Below are positions 34,566 to 44,262 of a stretch of DNA of 62,482 nt, piece after piece. The position numbers and the translations under genes were made by a program. Each line of letters opens with the position of its first letter. The stretch's first letter is position 1. Origin of the DNA: Piscinibacter sp. (GTDB lineage Bacteria; Pseudomonadota; Gammaproteobacteria; Burkholderiales; Burkholderiaceae_C); assembly GCA_019635485.1 (NCBI GenBank), contig JAHBZL010000031.1, positions 1-62,482 on the forward strand, given 5' to 3'. The notes below the pieces were generated by a model. That model had not been told where the DNA came from, made no database searches, and worked only from the letters and a program-made list of their open reading frames with translations.

Positions 34566-35258
34566 ATGTCAGCCCCCCCCACCGACGGCGCGCCGCGGCG
34601 CGCCATCCGCAGCTATGTCGTGCGTGCCGGCCGCATGGGCAGCGGCCAGCGCCGCGCGCTGTCCGAACTGGCCCCCCGCTTCGTGCTGCCGTTCCAGGCC
34701 GCGCCGATCGACTTCGCGCACTGCTTCGGCCGCAGCGCGCCGTGCGTGCTGGAGATCGGCTTCGGCATGGGCGATGCCACCGCCGCGATCGCCGGCGACC
34801 GGCCCGAGACCGACTTCCTCGGCATCGAGGTGCACCCGCCCGGCGTCGGCGCGCTGCTGCAACGCATCGAGGCACAGGCGCTGACCAACCTGCGCGTCGT
34901 GCAGCACGATGCCGTCGAGGTGGTGGAACGCATGATCGCCCCGGCCTCGCTGGCCGGCGTGCACGTGTTCTTTCCCGATCCCTGGCACAAGAAGCGTCAC
35001 CACAAGCGGCGCCTGATCCAGCCGCCGTTCGTCGCGCTGCTCGCCAGCCGGCTGGCCCCCGGGGGCTACCTGCACTGCGCGACCGACTGGCAGCCCTACG
35101 CCGAGCAGATGCTCGAGGTGCTGGGCGCCGAGCCCACCCTGCGCAACAGCGCGGACGGCTACGCGCCGCGGCCGGCCTACCGCCCGCCGACCAAGTTCGA
35201 GCAGCGCGGCCTGAAACTCGGCCACGGGGTATGGGACCTCGTGTTCATGCGCCGCTGA
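34566..35258 (+). CDS. trmB: tRNA (guanine(46)-N7)-methyltransferase
   Basis: SAM-dependent enzyme that makes m7G46 in the variable loop of many tRNAs. It has 230 residues. Motifs: [12 protein letters not shown] (SAM motif I, about 62-73), [32 protein letters not shown] (family signature, about 138-154), DWQPYAEQM and the C-terminal [18 protein letters not shown]. The start ATG follows a C-rich stretch without a clear Shine-Dalgarno site. The gene ends exactly where the convergent uppP gene ends (no spacer). Confidence 0.95.
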   Translation: MSAPPTDGAPRRAIRSYVVRAGRMGSGQRRALSELAPRFVLPFQAAPIDFAHCFGRSAPCVLEIGFGMGDATAAIAGDRPETDFLGIEVHPPGVGALLQRIEAQALTNLRVVQHDAVEVVERMIAPASLAGVHVFFPDPWHKKRHHKRRLIQPPFVALLASRLAPGGYLHCATDWQPYAEQMLEVLGAEPTLRNSADGYAPRPAYRPPTKFEQRGLKLGHGVWDLVFMRR

Positions 35259-36089
35259 TCAGTCGGCCCAGGTGACCAGCCCGCTCCAGGCGGTGGCCAG
35301 CACGACGAGGCCGAAGGCGATGCGGTACCAGGCGAACGGCACGAAGGTGTGGCTCGAGATGTAGCGCAGCAGCCAGCGCACGCAGATCCAGGCCGAGACG
35401 AACGAGAACAGCAGCCCCACGCCGAACACCGGCAGGTCTGCCCACGACAGCAGCGCACGCTCCTTGTAGAGGCTGTAGGCACCGGCGCCGATCAGGGTCG
35501 GCATCGCGAGATAGAAGCTGAAGTCGGTCGCGCAGCGCCGCGACAGCCCGAGCAGCATGCCGCCGATGATGGTGGCGCCGGAGCGGCTGGTGCCCGGGAT
35601 CATCGCCAGGCACTGGACCAGCCCGACCTTCAGCGCGTCCCACGGGGTCATGTCGTCGACGGCGTCGATGCGCACCGCCGCCGTGCGGCGTTCGGCCCAC
35701 AGGATGACGAAACCGCCGGCGATGAAGGCGCTGGCCACGACGACCGGCGTGAAGAGATGGGCCTTGATCGCCTTGCCGAACAGCAGCCCCAGCACGACCG
35801 CCGGCAGGAAGGCGATCAGCACGTTGAGCACGAAGCGGCGCGACGCCGCGCTGTGCCCGAGGCTGGCGGCAGTGCTGCGCAGCTTCTCCGCGTAGACGAG
35901 GATCACCGCGAAGATCGCGCCGGTCTGGATCGCGATGTCGAAGACCTTGCTCTTGTCGTCGTCGAAGCCGAGCAGCGAGCCGGCGAGGATGAGGTGCCCC
36001 GTGCTCGAGATCGGCAGGAACTCGGTGAGGCCCTCGACCACGCCCATCACCGCCGCCTTCGCCAGGACCACCCATGCTGCCGCGTCCAC
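35259..36089 (-). CDS. uppP: undecaprenyl-diphosphatase
   Basis: Integral membrane phosphatase (BacA family) that recycles undecaprenyl pyrophosphate to the lipid carrier used for peptidoglycan and LPS. It has 276 residues and about 8 helices. The two signature motifs are [15 protein letters not shown] (about 19-33) and PGTSRSG (about 165-171). High copy of such genes gives bacitracin resistance in other bacteria. It starts 43 bases after the DUF1439 lipoprotein gene ends, in the same direction. Its stop abuts that of trmB. Confidence 0.96.
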   Translation of the reverse strand: MDAAAWVVLAKAAVMGVVEGLTEFLPISSTGHLILAGSLLGFDDDKSKVFDIAIQTGAIFAVILVYAEKLRSTAASLGHSAASRRFVLNVLIAFLPAVVLGLLFGKAIKAHLFTPVVVASAFIAGGFVILWAERRTAAVRIDAVDDMTPWDALKVGLVQCLAMIPGTSRSGATIIGGMLLGLSRRCATDFSFYLAMPTLIGAGAYSLYKERALLSWADLPVFGVGLLFSFVSAWICVRWLLRYISSHTFVPFAWYRIAFGLVVLATAWSGLVTWAD

Positions 36090-36132
36090 GCCGGCTCCTT
36101 CGTCGCAAAGCCGGGGATGATAGCGAGCGCCC

Positions 36133-36681
36133 TCAGGGCGCCAGCACCAGCGTGATCTCGACGCCGCGCGCCGTGACGGTCACCGCGCCGGGGCGGTAGC
36201 CGCGCCGGCCGGCCTTGTCCAGATCCTCCGGCCGGAAGCGGTAGATCACCGCATCGCGCAGCACCTGCTCCGCGAGCAGGCCGCCCAGTCGATCGACCAG
36301 CGGCTGCAGCGCCTCGGAGTCCCCGTCGAACTGCAGCTGGCGCACGCGCACGTCGGCCAGCCGGACGGCCTGGGCCGATTCGTCGTAGCGCAGCCCCGAC
36401 TCCATCGCCAGCCGGCCGAGGTAGCGGCGCCCCGTCAGGCGCTCCAGTGCCTGCACCTCGATGTCGGTCGCCAGCCGGTTGCTTTCCGGCAGCAGCGTGA
36501 CCTCCGGCGTGCCCATGCGCAGTTCGAGCAGCCCGAACGCCCGCTGCTCGAGCGGGAAGTGCCGGGCGATGAGCCGGCGCAGTTCCGCCTCGTCGAGCGT
36601 GATGACCTTCGGGCCGACCAGCGTGCTGCAGGCCGCCAGTGCCAGCGCGGCGAGCCACGCGAGAGTCAGGCGTCGGGTCAT
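36133..36681 (-). CDS. DUF1439 lipoprotein
   Basis: Envelope lipoprotein of 182 residues. The signal ends in lipobox LAAC (C18: [18 protein letters not shown]), followed by STLVGPK. The body has the beta-rich pattern of DUF1439 proteins such as E. coli Yce[39 protein letters not shown] and a long strand-helix end with DAVIYRF. Function unknown, probably binding of a hydrophobic ligand or lipid by analogy with the fold. It may be co-transcribed with uppP. Confidence 0.82.
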   Translation of the reverse strand: MTRRLTLAWLAALALAACSTLVGPKVITLDEAELRRLIARHFPLEQRAFGLLELRMGTPEVTLLPESNRLATDIEVQALERLTGRRYLGRLAMESGLRYDESAQAVRLADVRVRQLQFDGDSEALQPLVDRLGGLLAEQVLRDAVIYRFRPEDLDKAGRRGYRPGAVTVTARGVEITLVLAP

Positions 36682-36750
36682 CCTGGCGCGGGATTCTAGG
36701 CAGCCGGACCCTGCGCGCGGTCAGCTTCACACAGCTTCACCGTGGCATGC

Positions 36751-36779
36751 TTGACCGCCATGGCGGGCGCCACTACATT
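36751..36779 (+). promoter_or_regulatory. sigma-70 promoter of the RND efflux operon
   Basis: TTGACC (36751-36756), exactly 17 bases, then TACATT (36774-36779). This is the clearest complete promoter in the window. The predicted start (about 36786) falls inside the operator palindrome. The promoter position shows that coding starts proposed upstream of it (for example at 36742) are wrong. Confidence 0.7.
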
Positions 36780-36793
36780 ACTGACCAGTCAGT
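36780..36793. promoter_or_regulatory. TetR operator ACTGAC-CA-GTCAGT
   Basis: A perfect inverted repeat with 6-bp arms and a 2-bp centre, overlapping the transcript start of the promoter at 36751-36779 and lying before the TetR gene. It fits autorepression of the regulator and its efflux genes. Confidence 0.65.
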
Positions 36794-36816
36794 CATTATC
36801 GTTGGGGTCGCCGACC

Positions 36817-37446
36817 TTGTCCGACATCGCTCCCCCCCGCCAGCGCCGCAAGGAGGCGCGTCCGCAGGAACTGCTGGACGCCGCGCTCGACCTGTTCGCC
36901 GAGAAGGGCTTCGCCGCCACGCGCTCCGAGGAGGTCGCCGCGCGTGCCGGCGTCGCCAAGGGCACGCTGTACCTCTACTACCCGAGCAAGGAAGAGCTGC
37001 TCAAGGCGGTGATCCAGCAGCGCCTGTCCAGCGAGATCGCCGCAGCCGCCGCGCAGGCGGCCAGCTACCCGGGCCCGACCGAAGACCTCATGAAGGAGGT
37101 GCTGGCCGACTGGTGGATCAAGGTCTTCGACAGCCCGACTTCGGCGGTCTTCAAGCTGATCATCACCGAGGTGCGCAACTTCCCCGAGATCGCCGAGTTC
37201 TACGTGCGCGAGGTGGTCGAACCCGGCAAGCAGCTGGTGGGCCGCATCGTCCAGCGCGGCATCGAACGCGGCGAGTTCCGCCCGGTGGACGTGCCCACGG
37301 CGGTGCTCTCGCTGATCCTGCCGATGATCATGCTGTGCCTGCACAAGCACTCGATCGGCGCCTGCGCGCCGGCGCTCAACGAGGTCGATCCGCACGCCTT
37401 CATCCGGCAGCACGTGCAGCTGGTGCTGCAGGGGCTGCGCCGGTGA
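36817..37446 (+). CDS. TetR/AcrR-family regulator of the RND efflux operon
   Basis: Repressor of 209 residues. The N-terminal helix-turn-helix runs from about residue 15 to 60 ([45 protein letters not shown], given here only as landmarks [25 protein letters not shown] and SKEELL). The rest is a helical ligand domain with a TetR_C-type end. I chose the TTG at 36817, because the longer ORF from 36742 would run over the promoter and operator. A GGGG stretch lies about 10 bases upstream. The stop overlaps the ATG of the adaptor gene (TGATG). The inducer is unknown. Confidence 0.8.
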   Translation: MSDIAPPRQRRKEARPQELLDAALDLFAEKGFAATRSEEVAARAGVAKGTLYLYYPSKEELLKAVIQQRLSSEIAAAAAQAASYPGPTEDLMKEVLADWWIKVFDSPTSAVFKLIITEVRNFPEIAEFYVREVVEPGKQLVGRIVQRGIERGEFRPVDVPTAVLSLILPMIMLCLHKHSIGACAPALNEVDPHAFIRQHVQLVLQGLRR

Positions 37447-38588
37447 TGCGTCGCCACCTCAGGTGGCTCCTGCCGCTGCTGGCGCTGCTGCTGCTGGTGG
37501 CGCTGGTGGCGCGCACGCTGAGCGCGCGCCGCGCCGAGCAGGCCTCGCTGCTGCCCGGCGTGCGCGCGCCGCTGGCGCTCGACCTCGCACCGGCCGACGT
37601 GGTGGCGGCGCGTGTGCTGCCGCTCGCGCGCACGCTCGAGGTCTCCGGCGGGCTGAAGGCGGTCAACAGCGCGATGGTCAAGGCCAAGGTCGCCGCCGAG
37701 GTGCGCACGCTGACGGTCCGCGAGGGCGATGCGGTGAAGGCGGGCCAGCCGCTCGGCCAGCTCGACACCACCGAACTCGACTGGCGGCTGCGCCAGGCCG
37801 AACAGACCGCCTCGTCGGCGCGTGCCCAGCTCGATATCGCACGGCGCACGCTGGAGAACAACCGTGCGCTGGTGGCGCAGGGGTTCATCTCGCCGACCGG
37901 GCTCGAGACCTCCGTCTCCAACGAAGCCGCCGCGCAGGCGAACCACCAGGCGGCGATGGCGGCGGTCGAGATCGCCCGCAAGGCCCGCGCCGATGCGACG
38001 CTGGTCGCGCCGATCGGCGGCATCGTCTCGCAGCGCCTCGTGCAACCGGGCGAGCGCGTGCCGGTGGACGCGCGCCTGGTCGAGATCGTCGACCTGTCGC
38101 GCATCGAGCTCGAGGCCAGCGTCGCGCCGGAAGACGCCGGGGCACTGCAGGTCGGCCAGGAGGCGACGCTGCAGGTCGACGGCATCGCCGCGCCGGTGCC
38201 GGCGCGGGTCGCGCGCATCAACCCGAGCGCGCAGGCCGGCAGCCGCGCGATCCTCGTCTACCTCGCGGTCCAGGCCCAGCCGGCGCTGCGCCAGGGGCTG
38301 TTCGCGCGCGGCCGTGTCGTCGTCGCGCAGCAGCCGGCACTGGCCGTGCCGCTGTCGGCCGTGCGCACCGACCTGGCCCAGCCCTACGTGCTGCAGATCG
38401 CCGACAACCGGACCGTGCTGCGCCCGGTCAAGCTCGGCCTGCGCGGCGAGGTCAACGGCCAGCCCTGGGTGGCGGTGACCGAGGGCCTCGCCGACGGCGC
38501 GCTGGTGCTGTCCGGCAGCGCCGGCGCCGTGCGCGACGGCACCGCCGTGCGCCTCGTCGGGCCCGCCTCCGCCGCCGCGGCGCGCTGA
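37446..38588 (+). CDS. RND efflux periplasmic adaptor subunit (MFP)
   Basis: Membrane-fusion protein of 380 residues that links the inner-membrane RND pump with an outer-membrane channel. An N-terminal anchor or uncleaved signal helix (about 7-24) is followed by the barrel-sandwich (lipoyl) halves flanking an alpha-hairpin (about 105-190; [20 protein letters not shown] start), a beta-barrel and a membrane-proximal domain (about 290-375). No lipobox Cys is present, so it is probably anchored by its N-terminal helix. The ATG overlaps the TetR stop. Together with the next gene it forms a two-component HAE1-like pump. Confidence 0.92.
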   Translation: MRRHLRWLLPLLALLLLVALVARTLSARRAEQASLLPGVRAPLALDLAPADVVAARVLPLARTLEVSGGLKAVNSAMVKAKVAAEVRTLTVREGDAVKAGQPLGQLDTTELDWRLRQAEQTASSARAQLDIARRTLENNRALVAQGFISPTGLETSVSNEAAAQANHQAAMAAVEIARKARADATLVAPIGGIVSQRLVQPGERVPVDARLVEIVDLSRIELEASVAPEDAGALQVGQEATLQVDGIAAPVPARVARINPSAQAGSRAILVYLAVQAQPALRQGLFARGRVVVAQQPALAVPLSAVRTDLAQPYVLQIADNRTVLRPVKLGLRGEVNGQPWVAVTEGLADGALVLSGSAGAVRDGTAVRLVGPASAAAAR

Positions 38589-38602
38589 TCGGGCTCTGCG
38601 CC

Positions 38603-41600
38603 ATGTGGTTCACCCGCGTCTCGATCGCCAACCCGGTGATGGCCGTGATGGTGATGCTCGCGTTCGTGGTGCTCGGCCTGTTCAGCTACCAGCGCCTCGC
38701 GGTCGACCAGTTCCCGAACATCGACTTCCCGACCGTCGTCGTGCAGATGGACTACCCCGGTGCGTCGCCGGAGATCGTCGAGTCCGAGGTCACGAAGAAG
38801 GTCGAGGAGGCGGTCAACACGGTCGCCGGCATCAATTCGCTGTACTCGCGCTCGTACGAGGGTTCGTCGGTCGTGATCGTCGAATTCAACCTCGACATCG
38901 ACGGCCGCAAGGCCGCCGAGGACGTGCGCGAGAAGGTCGCGCTGATCCGCCCCAACCTGCGCGAGGAGGTCAAGGAGCCGCGCATCTCGCGATTCGACCC
39001 CGCCAGCCAGCCGATCTTCAACGTCGCGATCCTGTCCGAGGACGGCCGGAAGTCGCCGCAGGAACTCACCACCTGGGCCAGCCAGGTGCTGCAGAAGCGG
39101 CTCGAGAACGTGCGCGGCGTCGGCTCGGTGTCCGTCGTCGGCGGGCTGGCGCGCCAGATCAACCTGTACGTGCGGCCGGCCGCGCTCGAGGAATACGGCA
39201 TCGGCGTGGACCAGATCGTCGCCGCGGTGCGCAGCGAGAACCAGGAACTGCCGATGGGCGCGCTGCGCTCGGCCGACCAGGAGCGCGTGGTGCAGATCAA
39301 CGCGCGGCTGAAGCGGCCGGAGGACTTCCGCGACATCGTCGTCGCGCGCAAGGCGACCGGGAGCGCCGCCTCCGGCGGCGGCAGCGTGCCGGTCAAGCTC
39401 TGGCAGGTGGCCGATGTCGTCGACGGCCCGCAGGAGATCGAGAGCCTGGCGCTGTACAACGGGCAGCGCACGGTGCTGCTGTCGGTGCAGAAGAGCCAGG
39501 GCGAGAACACCATCGCCGTGGTCGACGGGCTGCTCAAGGCGCTGGACGAGGCCAGGTCCGTGACGCCGCCGGGCGTGCGCCTGGAGGTCAACCGCGACAA
39601 CTCGCGCGCCATCCGCGTCTCGGTGGCCAACCTGCAGCGCACGCTGCTCGAAGGCGCGGCGCTGACGGTGCTGATCGTGTTCCTGTTCCTGAACTCCTGG
39701 CGCTCCACCGTCATCACCGGGCTGACGCTGCCGATCGCGCTGATCGGCACCTTCCTGTTCATGTACGTGTTCGGCTTCACGATCAACGGCATCACGATGA
39801 TGGCGCTCAGCCTGTGCGTGGGCCTGCTGATCGACGACGCGATCGTGGTGCGCGAGAACATCGTGCGCCACGTGCAGATGGGCAAGAGCGCGCACGACGC
39901 AGCGCTGGACGGCACCAACGAGATCGGCCTCGCCGTGCTGGCGACCACGCTGTCGATCGTCGCGGTATTCCTGCCGATCGGCTTCATGGGCGGCATCGTC
40001 GGCAAGTTCTTCCACGAGTTCGGCATCACCATCGTCGCCGCGGTGCTGATCTCGATGTTCGTCAGCTTCACGCTGGACCCGATGCTGTCCTCGGTCTGGC
40101 ACGACCCGGCCGCCCACGGCGCGCGGCACGGGCCGCCGGTGACGCTTTACGACAAGACCATCGGCCGGGTGACGCTGGCCTTCGACCGGCTCACCGAGCA
40201 GCTGGCCGGGCTGTACCAGGCCATCCTCGGCTGGTCGCTGCGCCACAAGCTCGCGACGCTCGGCCTTGCGCTGGCCACCTTCGTCGGCAGCTTCTTCGTC
40301 ATCCCGCTGCTGGGCGCGGAGTTCGTGCCGAAGGCGGACTTCTCGGAGACGCAGGTCAACTTCTACACGCCGGTCGGCTCCTCGCTCGAGGTCACCGAGA
40401 TGCGCGCGAAGCAGGTCGACGCGGCGCTGCGCGAGCTGCCCGAAGTGCGCTACACCGTGACGACGATCAACAGCGGCTTCGCGGCCGGCAAGATCTACGC
40501 CTCCACCTACGTGCGGCTGGTCGACCGCAAGGACCGCAAGCGCTCCGTCAACCAGATGTCCGTGCCGCTGCGCGAGCGCCTCGCGCGCATCCCGGGCATC
40601 ACGGTCACCAACATCGGCCAGGTCGACCTGGGCGGCGGCAAGAGCCTGCAGTTCTCGATCCAGGGGCGTGACCTCGGCGAACTGGCCCGGCTGTCGCAGA
40701 CCATCCTGGCGCGCCTGCGCGAGATCCCCGGGCTGGTCGACCTGGACAGCACGCTGAAGCCGGACAAGCCGACCGTCGCCGTCGAGGTGCGGCGCGCCGC
40801 GGCTGCCGACGCCGGGCTGAACGTCAACGCCCTCGCGGGCACGCTGCGCACGCTGGTCGCCGGCCAGACGGTGGGCAACTGGCGCGCGCCCGACGGCGAG
40901 AACTACGATGTCAACGTGCGCCTCACGCCGGCCAGCCGCGACGCGGTTGCCGACCTCGAGCGGCTGCCGATCTCGATCGCCCCGGCCGCCGACGGCAGCC
41001 CGCGCGTGGTCCGGCTGTCGCAGGTCGCCGACCTGCGCGCGTCGACCGGGCCGAACCAGATCAACCGGCGCGACCTGAACCGCGAGATCAACATCGATGC
41101 CAACGCGCTCGGCCGCAGCAGCGGCGAGGTGTCGGCGGACGTCAAGAAGGTGCTGGACTCGATCGCCTGGCCGCCCGGCTACCGCTACGTGTTCGGCGGC
41201 TCGACGAAGAACATGAACGAGTCGTTCGCCTACGCGGTCGGGGCGCTCGGCCTGGCGGTGGTGTTCATCTACATGATCCTGGCCAGCCAGTTCCGCTCGT
41301 TCCTGCAGCCGCTCGCGCTGATGAGTTCGCTGCCGCTGACGCTGATCGGCGTCGTGCTCGCGCTGCTGCTGTTCGGCTCGACGCTGAACATGTTCTCGGT
41401 GATCGGCATCGTGATGCTGATGGGCCTGGTGACGAAGAACGCGATCCTGCTGATCGACTTCGCGATCCGCTCGCGCCGCGGCGAGCACGCCGGCGAGCAC
41501 GGGCTGGACCACGACGTCGCGCCGCTGGACCGCGAGCAGGCCCTGCTGCACGCCGCCCGCGTGCGGCTGCGCCCGATCCTGATGACCACGCTGGCGATGG

Positions 41601-41827
41601 TGTTCGGCATGGTGCCGCTGGCCTTCGCGCTGTCCGAAGGTTCGGAGCAGCGTGCGCCGATGGGCCAGGCGGTGATCGGCGGGGTGATCACCTCGTCGCT
41701 GCTGACGCTCGTCGTGGTGCCGGTCATCTACTGCTATCTCGACGACTTCTCGACCTGGATCAAGCGCCGCCTGCGGGGACCCGCACCGGCCACCGGCCAG
41801 GGCTCGGCGCTCACACCCGCCAAATAG
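38603..41827 (+). CDS. RND efflux transporter, inner-membrane pump subunit
   Basis: Proton-driven AcrB/MdtBC-type exporter of 1074 residues with 12 transmembrane helices and two large periplasmic loops. It starts with FTRVSIANPVMAVMVML (TM1). The proton-relay Asp pair is in GLLIDDAIVVREN (TM4, about residues 409-421) and the TM10 Lys is in LVTKNAILLIDF. A His- and Glu-rich cytoplasmic insert (EHAGEHGLDHDVAP, about 968-981) between TM10 and TM11 is longer than usual. Substrate class is probably hydrophobic or amphiphilic drugs, but is not readable. The stop overlaps a -10-like TAGAAT before pcm. Confidence 0.95.
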   Translation: MWFTRVSIANPVMAVMVMLAFVVLGLFSYQRLAVDQFPNIDFPTVVVQMDYPGASPEIVESEVTKKVEEAVNTVAGINSLYSRSYEGSSVVIVEFNLDIDGRKAAEDVREKVALIRPNLREEVKEPRISRFDPASQPIFNVAILSEDGRKSPQELTTWASQVLQKRLENVRGVGSVSVVGGLARQINLYVRPAALEEYGIGVDQIVAAVRSENQELPMGALRSADQERVVQINARLKRPEDFRDIVVARKATGSAASGGGSVPVKLWQVADVVDGPQEIESLALYNGQRTVLLSVQKSQGENTIAVVDGLLKALDEARSVTPPGVRLEVNRDNSRAIRVSVANLQRTLLEGAALTVLIVFLFLNSWRSTVITGLTLPIALIGTFLFMYVFGFTINGITMMALSLCVGLLIDDAIVVRENIVRHVQMGKSAHDAALDGTNEIGLAVLATTLSIVAVFLPIGFMGGIVGKFFHEFGITIVAAVLISMFVSFTLDPMLSSVWHDPAAHGARHGPPVTLYDKTIGRVTLAFDRLTEQLAGLYQAILGWSLRHKLATLGLALATFVGSFFVIPLLGAEFVPKADFSETQVNFYTPVGSSLEVTEMRAKQVDAALRELPEVRYTVTTINSGFAAGKIYASTYVRLVDRKDRKRSVNQMSVPLRERLARIPGITVTNIGQVDLGGGKSLQFSIQGRDLGELARLSQTILARLREIPGLVDLDSTLKPDKPTVAVEVRRAAAADAGLNVNALAGTLRTLVAGQTVGNWRAPDGENYDVNVRLTPASRDAVADLERLPISIAPAADGSPRVVRLSQVADLRASTGPNQINRRDLNREINIDANALGRSSGEVSADVKKVLDSIAWPPGYRYVFGGSTKNMNESFAYAVGALGLAVVFIYMILASQFRSFLQPLALMSSLPLTLIGVVLALLLFGSTLNMFSVIGIVMLMGLVTKNAILLIDFAIRSRRGEHAGEHGLDHDVAPLDREQALLHAARVRLRPILMTTLAMVFGMVPLAFALSEGSEQRAPMGQAVIGGVITSSLLTLVVVPVIYCYLDDFSTWIKRRLRGPAPATGQGSALTPAK

Positions 41828-41830
41828 AAT
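41825..41830 (+). promoter_or_regulatory. -10 box upstream of pcm
   Basis: TAGAAT overlaps the RND pump stop codon and lies 23 bases before the pcm ATG, with a CGGAGG ribosome-binding site between. No good -35 is seen, so the gene may also be read from the efflux promoter. Confidence 0.4.
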
Positions 41831-41852
41831 CGAAGGTTGCCCGGAGGACTTC

Positions 41853-42506
41853 ATGAACATCGAACAAGCCCGCTTCAACATGATCGAGCAGCAGATCCGT
41901 CCGTGGGACGTGCTCGACCCCGCCGTGCTGTCGCTGTTGACCATCGTCAAGCGCGAGGACTTCGTGCCGGCCGCCTACCGCTCGCTGGCCTTCGTCGACA
42001 CCGAGGTGCCGCTGCCCGGCGGCCAGTGCATGCTGGCGCCGCGCGTCGAGGCGCGCCTGCTGCAGGAGCTGGCGCTGCACAAACACGAGCGCGTGCTCGA
42101 GGTCGGTGCCGGTTCGGGCTACATGGCCGCGCTGCTGGCGCATCGCGCGCAGCAGGTGATCACGCTGGAGATCGTGCCCGAGCTGGTGCAGCTGGCGGCG
42201 GCGAACCTGAAGCGCGCGGCGATCGTCAACGCCACGGTGCGCCAGGCCGACGGCTCGCGCGGCCTGCCGGGCGAGGCGCCGTTCGACGCCATCGTCCTGT
42301 CCGGCTCGATCGCCGAGGTGCCCCAGGGCCTGCTCGGCCAGCTCAAGGTCGGCGGGCGCCTCGTCGCGATCGTCGGCCAGCAGCCGGTGATGCGCGCGAC
42401 GCTCGTCACGCGCAGCAGCGAACACGGCTACGCCAGCGTCGAACTGTTCGATACCGTCGCCCCGCGGCTGGTCGGCTTCGACGAGCCGGCCCGGTTCAGC
42501 TTCTGA
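41853..42506 (+). CDS. pcm: protein-L-isoaspartate O-methyltransferase family protein
   Basis: SAM-dependent methyltransferase of the PCMT family, 217 residues. In typical members it starts repair of isoaspartyl residues. SAM motif I is VLEVGAGSGYMAALLA (about 80-95). The N-terminal region ARFNMIEQQIRPWDVLD (about 6-22) is typical of the Burkholderiales version that sits beside a rhodanese and tolC. This subgroup lacks some substrate-contact residues of E. coli Pcm, so the repair role is inferred. It precedes the rhodanese gene by 7 bases. Confidence 0.85.
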   Translation: MNIEQARFNMIEQQIRPWDVLDPAVLSLLTIVKREDFVPAAYRSLAFVDTEVPLPGGQCMLAPRVEARLLQELALHKHERVLEVGAGSGYMAALLAHRAQQVITLEIVPELVQLAAANLKRAAIVNATVRQADGSRGLPGEAPFDAIVLSGSIAEVPQGLLGQLKVGGRLVAIVGQQPVMRATLVTRSSEHGYASVELFDTVAPRLVGFDEPARFSF

Positions 42507-42513
42507 GCGCACC

Positions 42514-42846
42514 GTGAAGCAGCTGCGTGCCACCGAGGTGCAGGGCCTGCTGGACGGGAGCCAGCCGGCGCCGCTGCTGCTGGACGTGCGCGAGCCCTGG
42601 GAATTCCAGGCGGCGGCGATCCGCCTGCCCGGCACCACGACGCTGAACATGCCGATGAACCAGGTGCCGCAGCGCCTAACCGAACTGGATCCGGCGCAGC
42701 CCATCCTCTGCATCTGTCATCACGGCATGCGATCGGCGCAGGTCGTCGCATTCCTGGAGCGCGCCGGGTTCGACTCGGTCTACAACCTCGCCGGCGGCAT
42801 CGACGCCTGGTCGGTGCAGGTCGACTCGTCCGTGCCGCGTTACTGA
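42514..42846 (+). CDS. single-domain rhodanese-like protein
   Basis: Small cytoplasmic sulfurtransferase-like protein of 110 residues. The active-site loop CHHGMRS carries the candidate persulfide Cys C68, with a second Cys at 66. The CDC25/rhodanese landmarks LLLDVREPWEF (about 21-31) and YNLAGGIDAW (near 90-100) are present. The start is GTG at 42514, since no ATG fits. It lies between pcm and tolC, a conserved order in Burkholderiales; why these three genes travel together is not known. Confidence 0.9.
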   Translation: MKQLRATEVQGLLDGSQPAPLLLDVREPWEFQAAAIRLPGTTTLNMPMNQVPQRLTELDPAQPILCICHHGMRSAQVVAFLERAGFDSVYNLAGGIDAWSVQVDSSVPRY

Positions 42847-42873
42847 ACCCTCCGATCTCGAGAAGGAACCCCC

Positions 42874-44244
42874 ATGTCCGTCCTGTTCCCGCGCCTGCCG
42901 TCGACCCGGTCCGGCTGGCGCCGCCCAGCCCTGCTGCTGGCCCTGGCCGCCGCGTTCGCGGGCTCGGCCCGGGCGCAGAGCCTGCAGGAGCTGTACGACG
43001 CGGCGCGCGGCTACGACGCGAGCTACCTGGCGGCGCGCGCGCAGCTCGACTCGGCGCAGTACCGGGTCGAGCAGGCCAAGGCGCTGCAGCGCCCCAGCGT
43101 CGGCTTGCAGGTGGCCGGCACGCGCAGCAGCTCCGACACGCCCTACTCCAGCACGACGAACACCGACACCACCTCGCTCAACGCGGCCGTGAGCGCCAGC
43201 CAGACGCTGTTCAACCGCGCCAACTCGGCCACCGTCGCCCAGGCCGAGAAGTCTTACGACGTCGCGCGTGCCGACTTCGAGGGGGCCGAGCAGGAGCTGA
43301 TCGTGCGTGTCGCGCAGGCCTACTTCGACGTGCTGGCCGCGCAGGACACGCTGACCACCACGCGCACCAGCAAGACGGCGATCGCGGAGCAGCTCGCCTC
43401 GGCCAAGCGCAACTTCGAGGTCGGCACGGCGACGATCACCGACACGCGCGAGGCGCAGGCCCGCTTCGACCTCTCGACCGCGCAGGAGATCGCGGCCGAG
43501 AACGACCTGCGCACCAAGAGCATCGCGCTGGACCAGCTGGTCGGCCGCAGCGCGGTGGCGCCGAAGGGCCTGGCCACGCCGGTGGCCCTGCCGCCGGTAC
43601 CGGGCGTCGCCGAGGAATGGGTGATGCGGGCCGATGCCGAGCATCCGACGATCCGCAAGGCGCGGCTCGGACTGGACGTCGCGCAGCTCGAGACCGAGAA
43701 GGCGCGCGCCGGCAACCTGCCGACCGTGACGCTGAACGGCAGCTACGGCAAGGGTCACGTGTCGCTGGACGTCACGTCGCGCGGCGGCGGCAACTTCAGC
43801 GATTCGGGCACCGGCACCAACAGCAGCATCGGCGTGACGCTGAACCTGCCGCTGTTCGCGGGTTACTCGATCCAGAACCGCATCAAGGAGACCCTCGCGC
43901 TGGAGGAGAAGTCGCGCAACGACCTCGAGGCCGCGCGGCGCGGCGTCGCGCAGGGCACGCGGCAGGCCTTCTTCGGCGTGCAGTCCGGCCAGGCGCAGGT
44001 GAAGGCGCTGGAGGCGGCGGAGTCGTCCAGCCAGCTGGCGCTGGAGGCCACGCAGCTGGGCTACAAGGTCGGCGTGCGCGTCAACCTGGACGTGCTGAAC
44101 GCGCAGACGCAGTTGTTCACCACCAAGCGCGACCTCGCCAAGGCACGCTACGACGTGCTGGTCGGCGGGCTGCGCCTGCGCCAGGCGGCCGGCGTGCTGA
44201 AGCCGGACGACGTCGGCGCCGTCAACCAGCTGCTGGCGCGCTGA
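42874..44244 (+). CDS. tolC: TolC-family outer-membrane channel protein
   Basis: Outer-membrane efflux duct of 456 residues with a signal peptide (cleavage probably after ARA at residue 34). The mature protein shows the twofold internal repeat of long helices and short strands: SLQELYDAARGYDASYLAARA at the start of repeat one, and ADAEHPTIRKARLGLDVAQLE at the start of repeat two. The lumen helices are Ala/Gln-rich. A GAGAAGGA ribosome-binding site precedes the ATG. As the third gene after the RND operon, it could be the exit channel for that pump or a general TolC. Convergent with the next gene, without a terminator in the 18-base gap. Confidence 0.93.
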   Translation: MSVLFPRLPSTRSGWRRPALLLALAAAFAGSARAQSLQELYDAARGYDASYLAARAQLDSAQYRVEQAKALQRPSVGLQVAGTRSSSDTPYSSTTNTDTTSLNAAVSASQTLFNRANSATVAQAEKSYDVARADFEGAEQELIVRVAQAYFDVLAAQDTLTTTRTSKTAIAEQLASAKRNFEVGTATITDTREAQARFDLSTAQEIAAENDLRTKSIALDQLVGRSAVAPKGLATPVALPPVPGVAEEWVMRADAEHPTIRKARLGLDVAQLETEKARAGNLPTVTLNGSYGKGHVSLDVTSRGGGNFSDSGTGTNSSIGVTLNLPLFAGYSIQNRIKETLALEEKSRNDLEAARRGVAQGTRQAFFGVQSGQAQVKALEAAESSSQLALEATQLGYKVGVRVNLDVLNAQTQLFTTKRDLAKARYDVLVGGLRLRQAAGVLKPDDVGAVNQLLAR

Positions 44245-44262
44245 GCGCCCCCCGCGGAAGCG

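Noticed and set aside
36742-36816. N-terminal extension of the RND TetR regulator
   Set aside because: This stretch contains a complete -35/-10 promoter and an operator palindrome, so it should be untranslated.
38384-41950. Minus-strand open frame of 1188 codons opposite the RND pump
   Set aside because: Shadow of the RND pump gene; no start signals or known motifs, and composition is His/Gln/Arg-rich nonsense.
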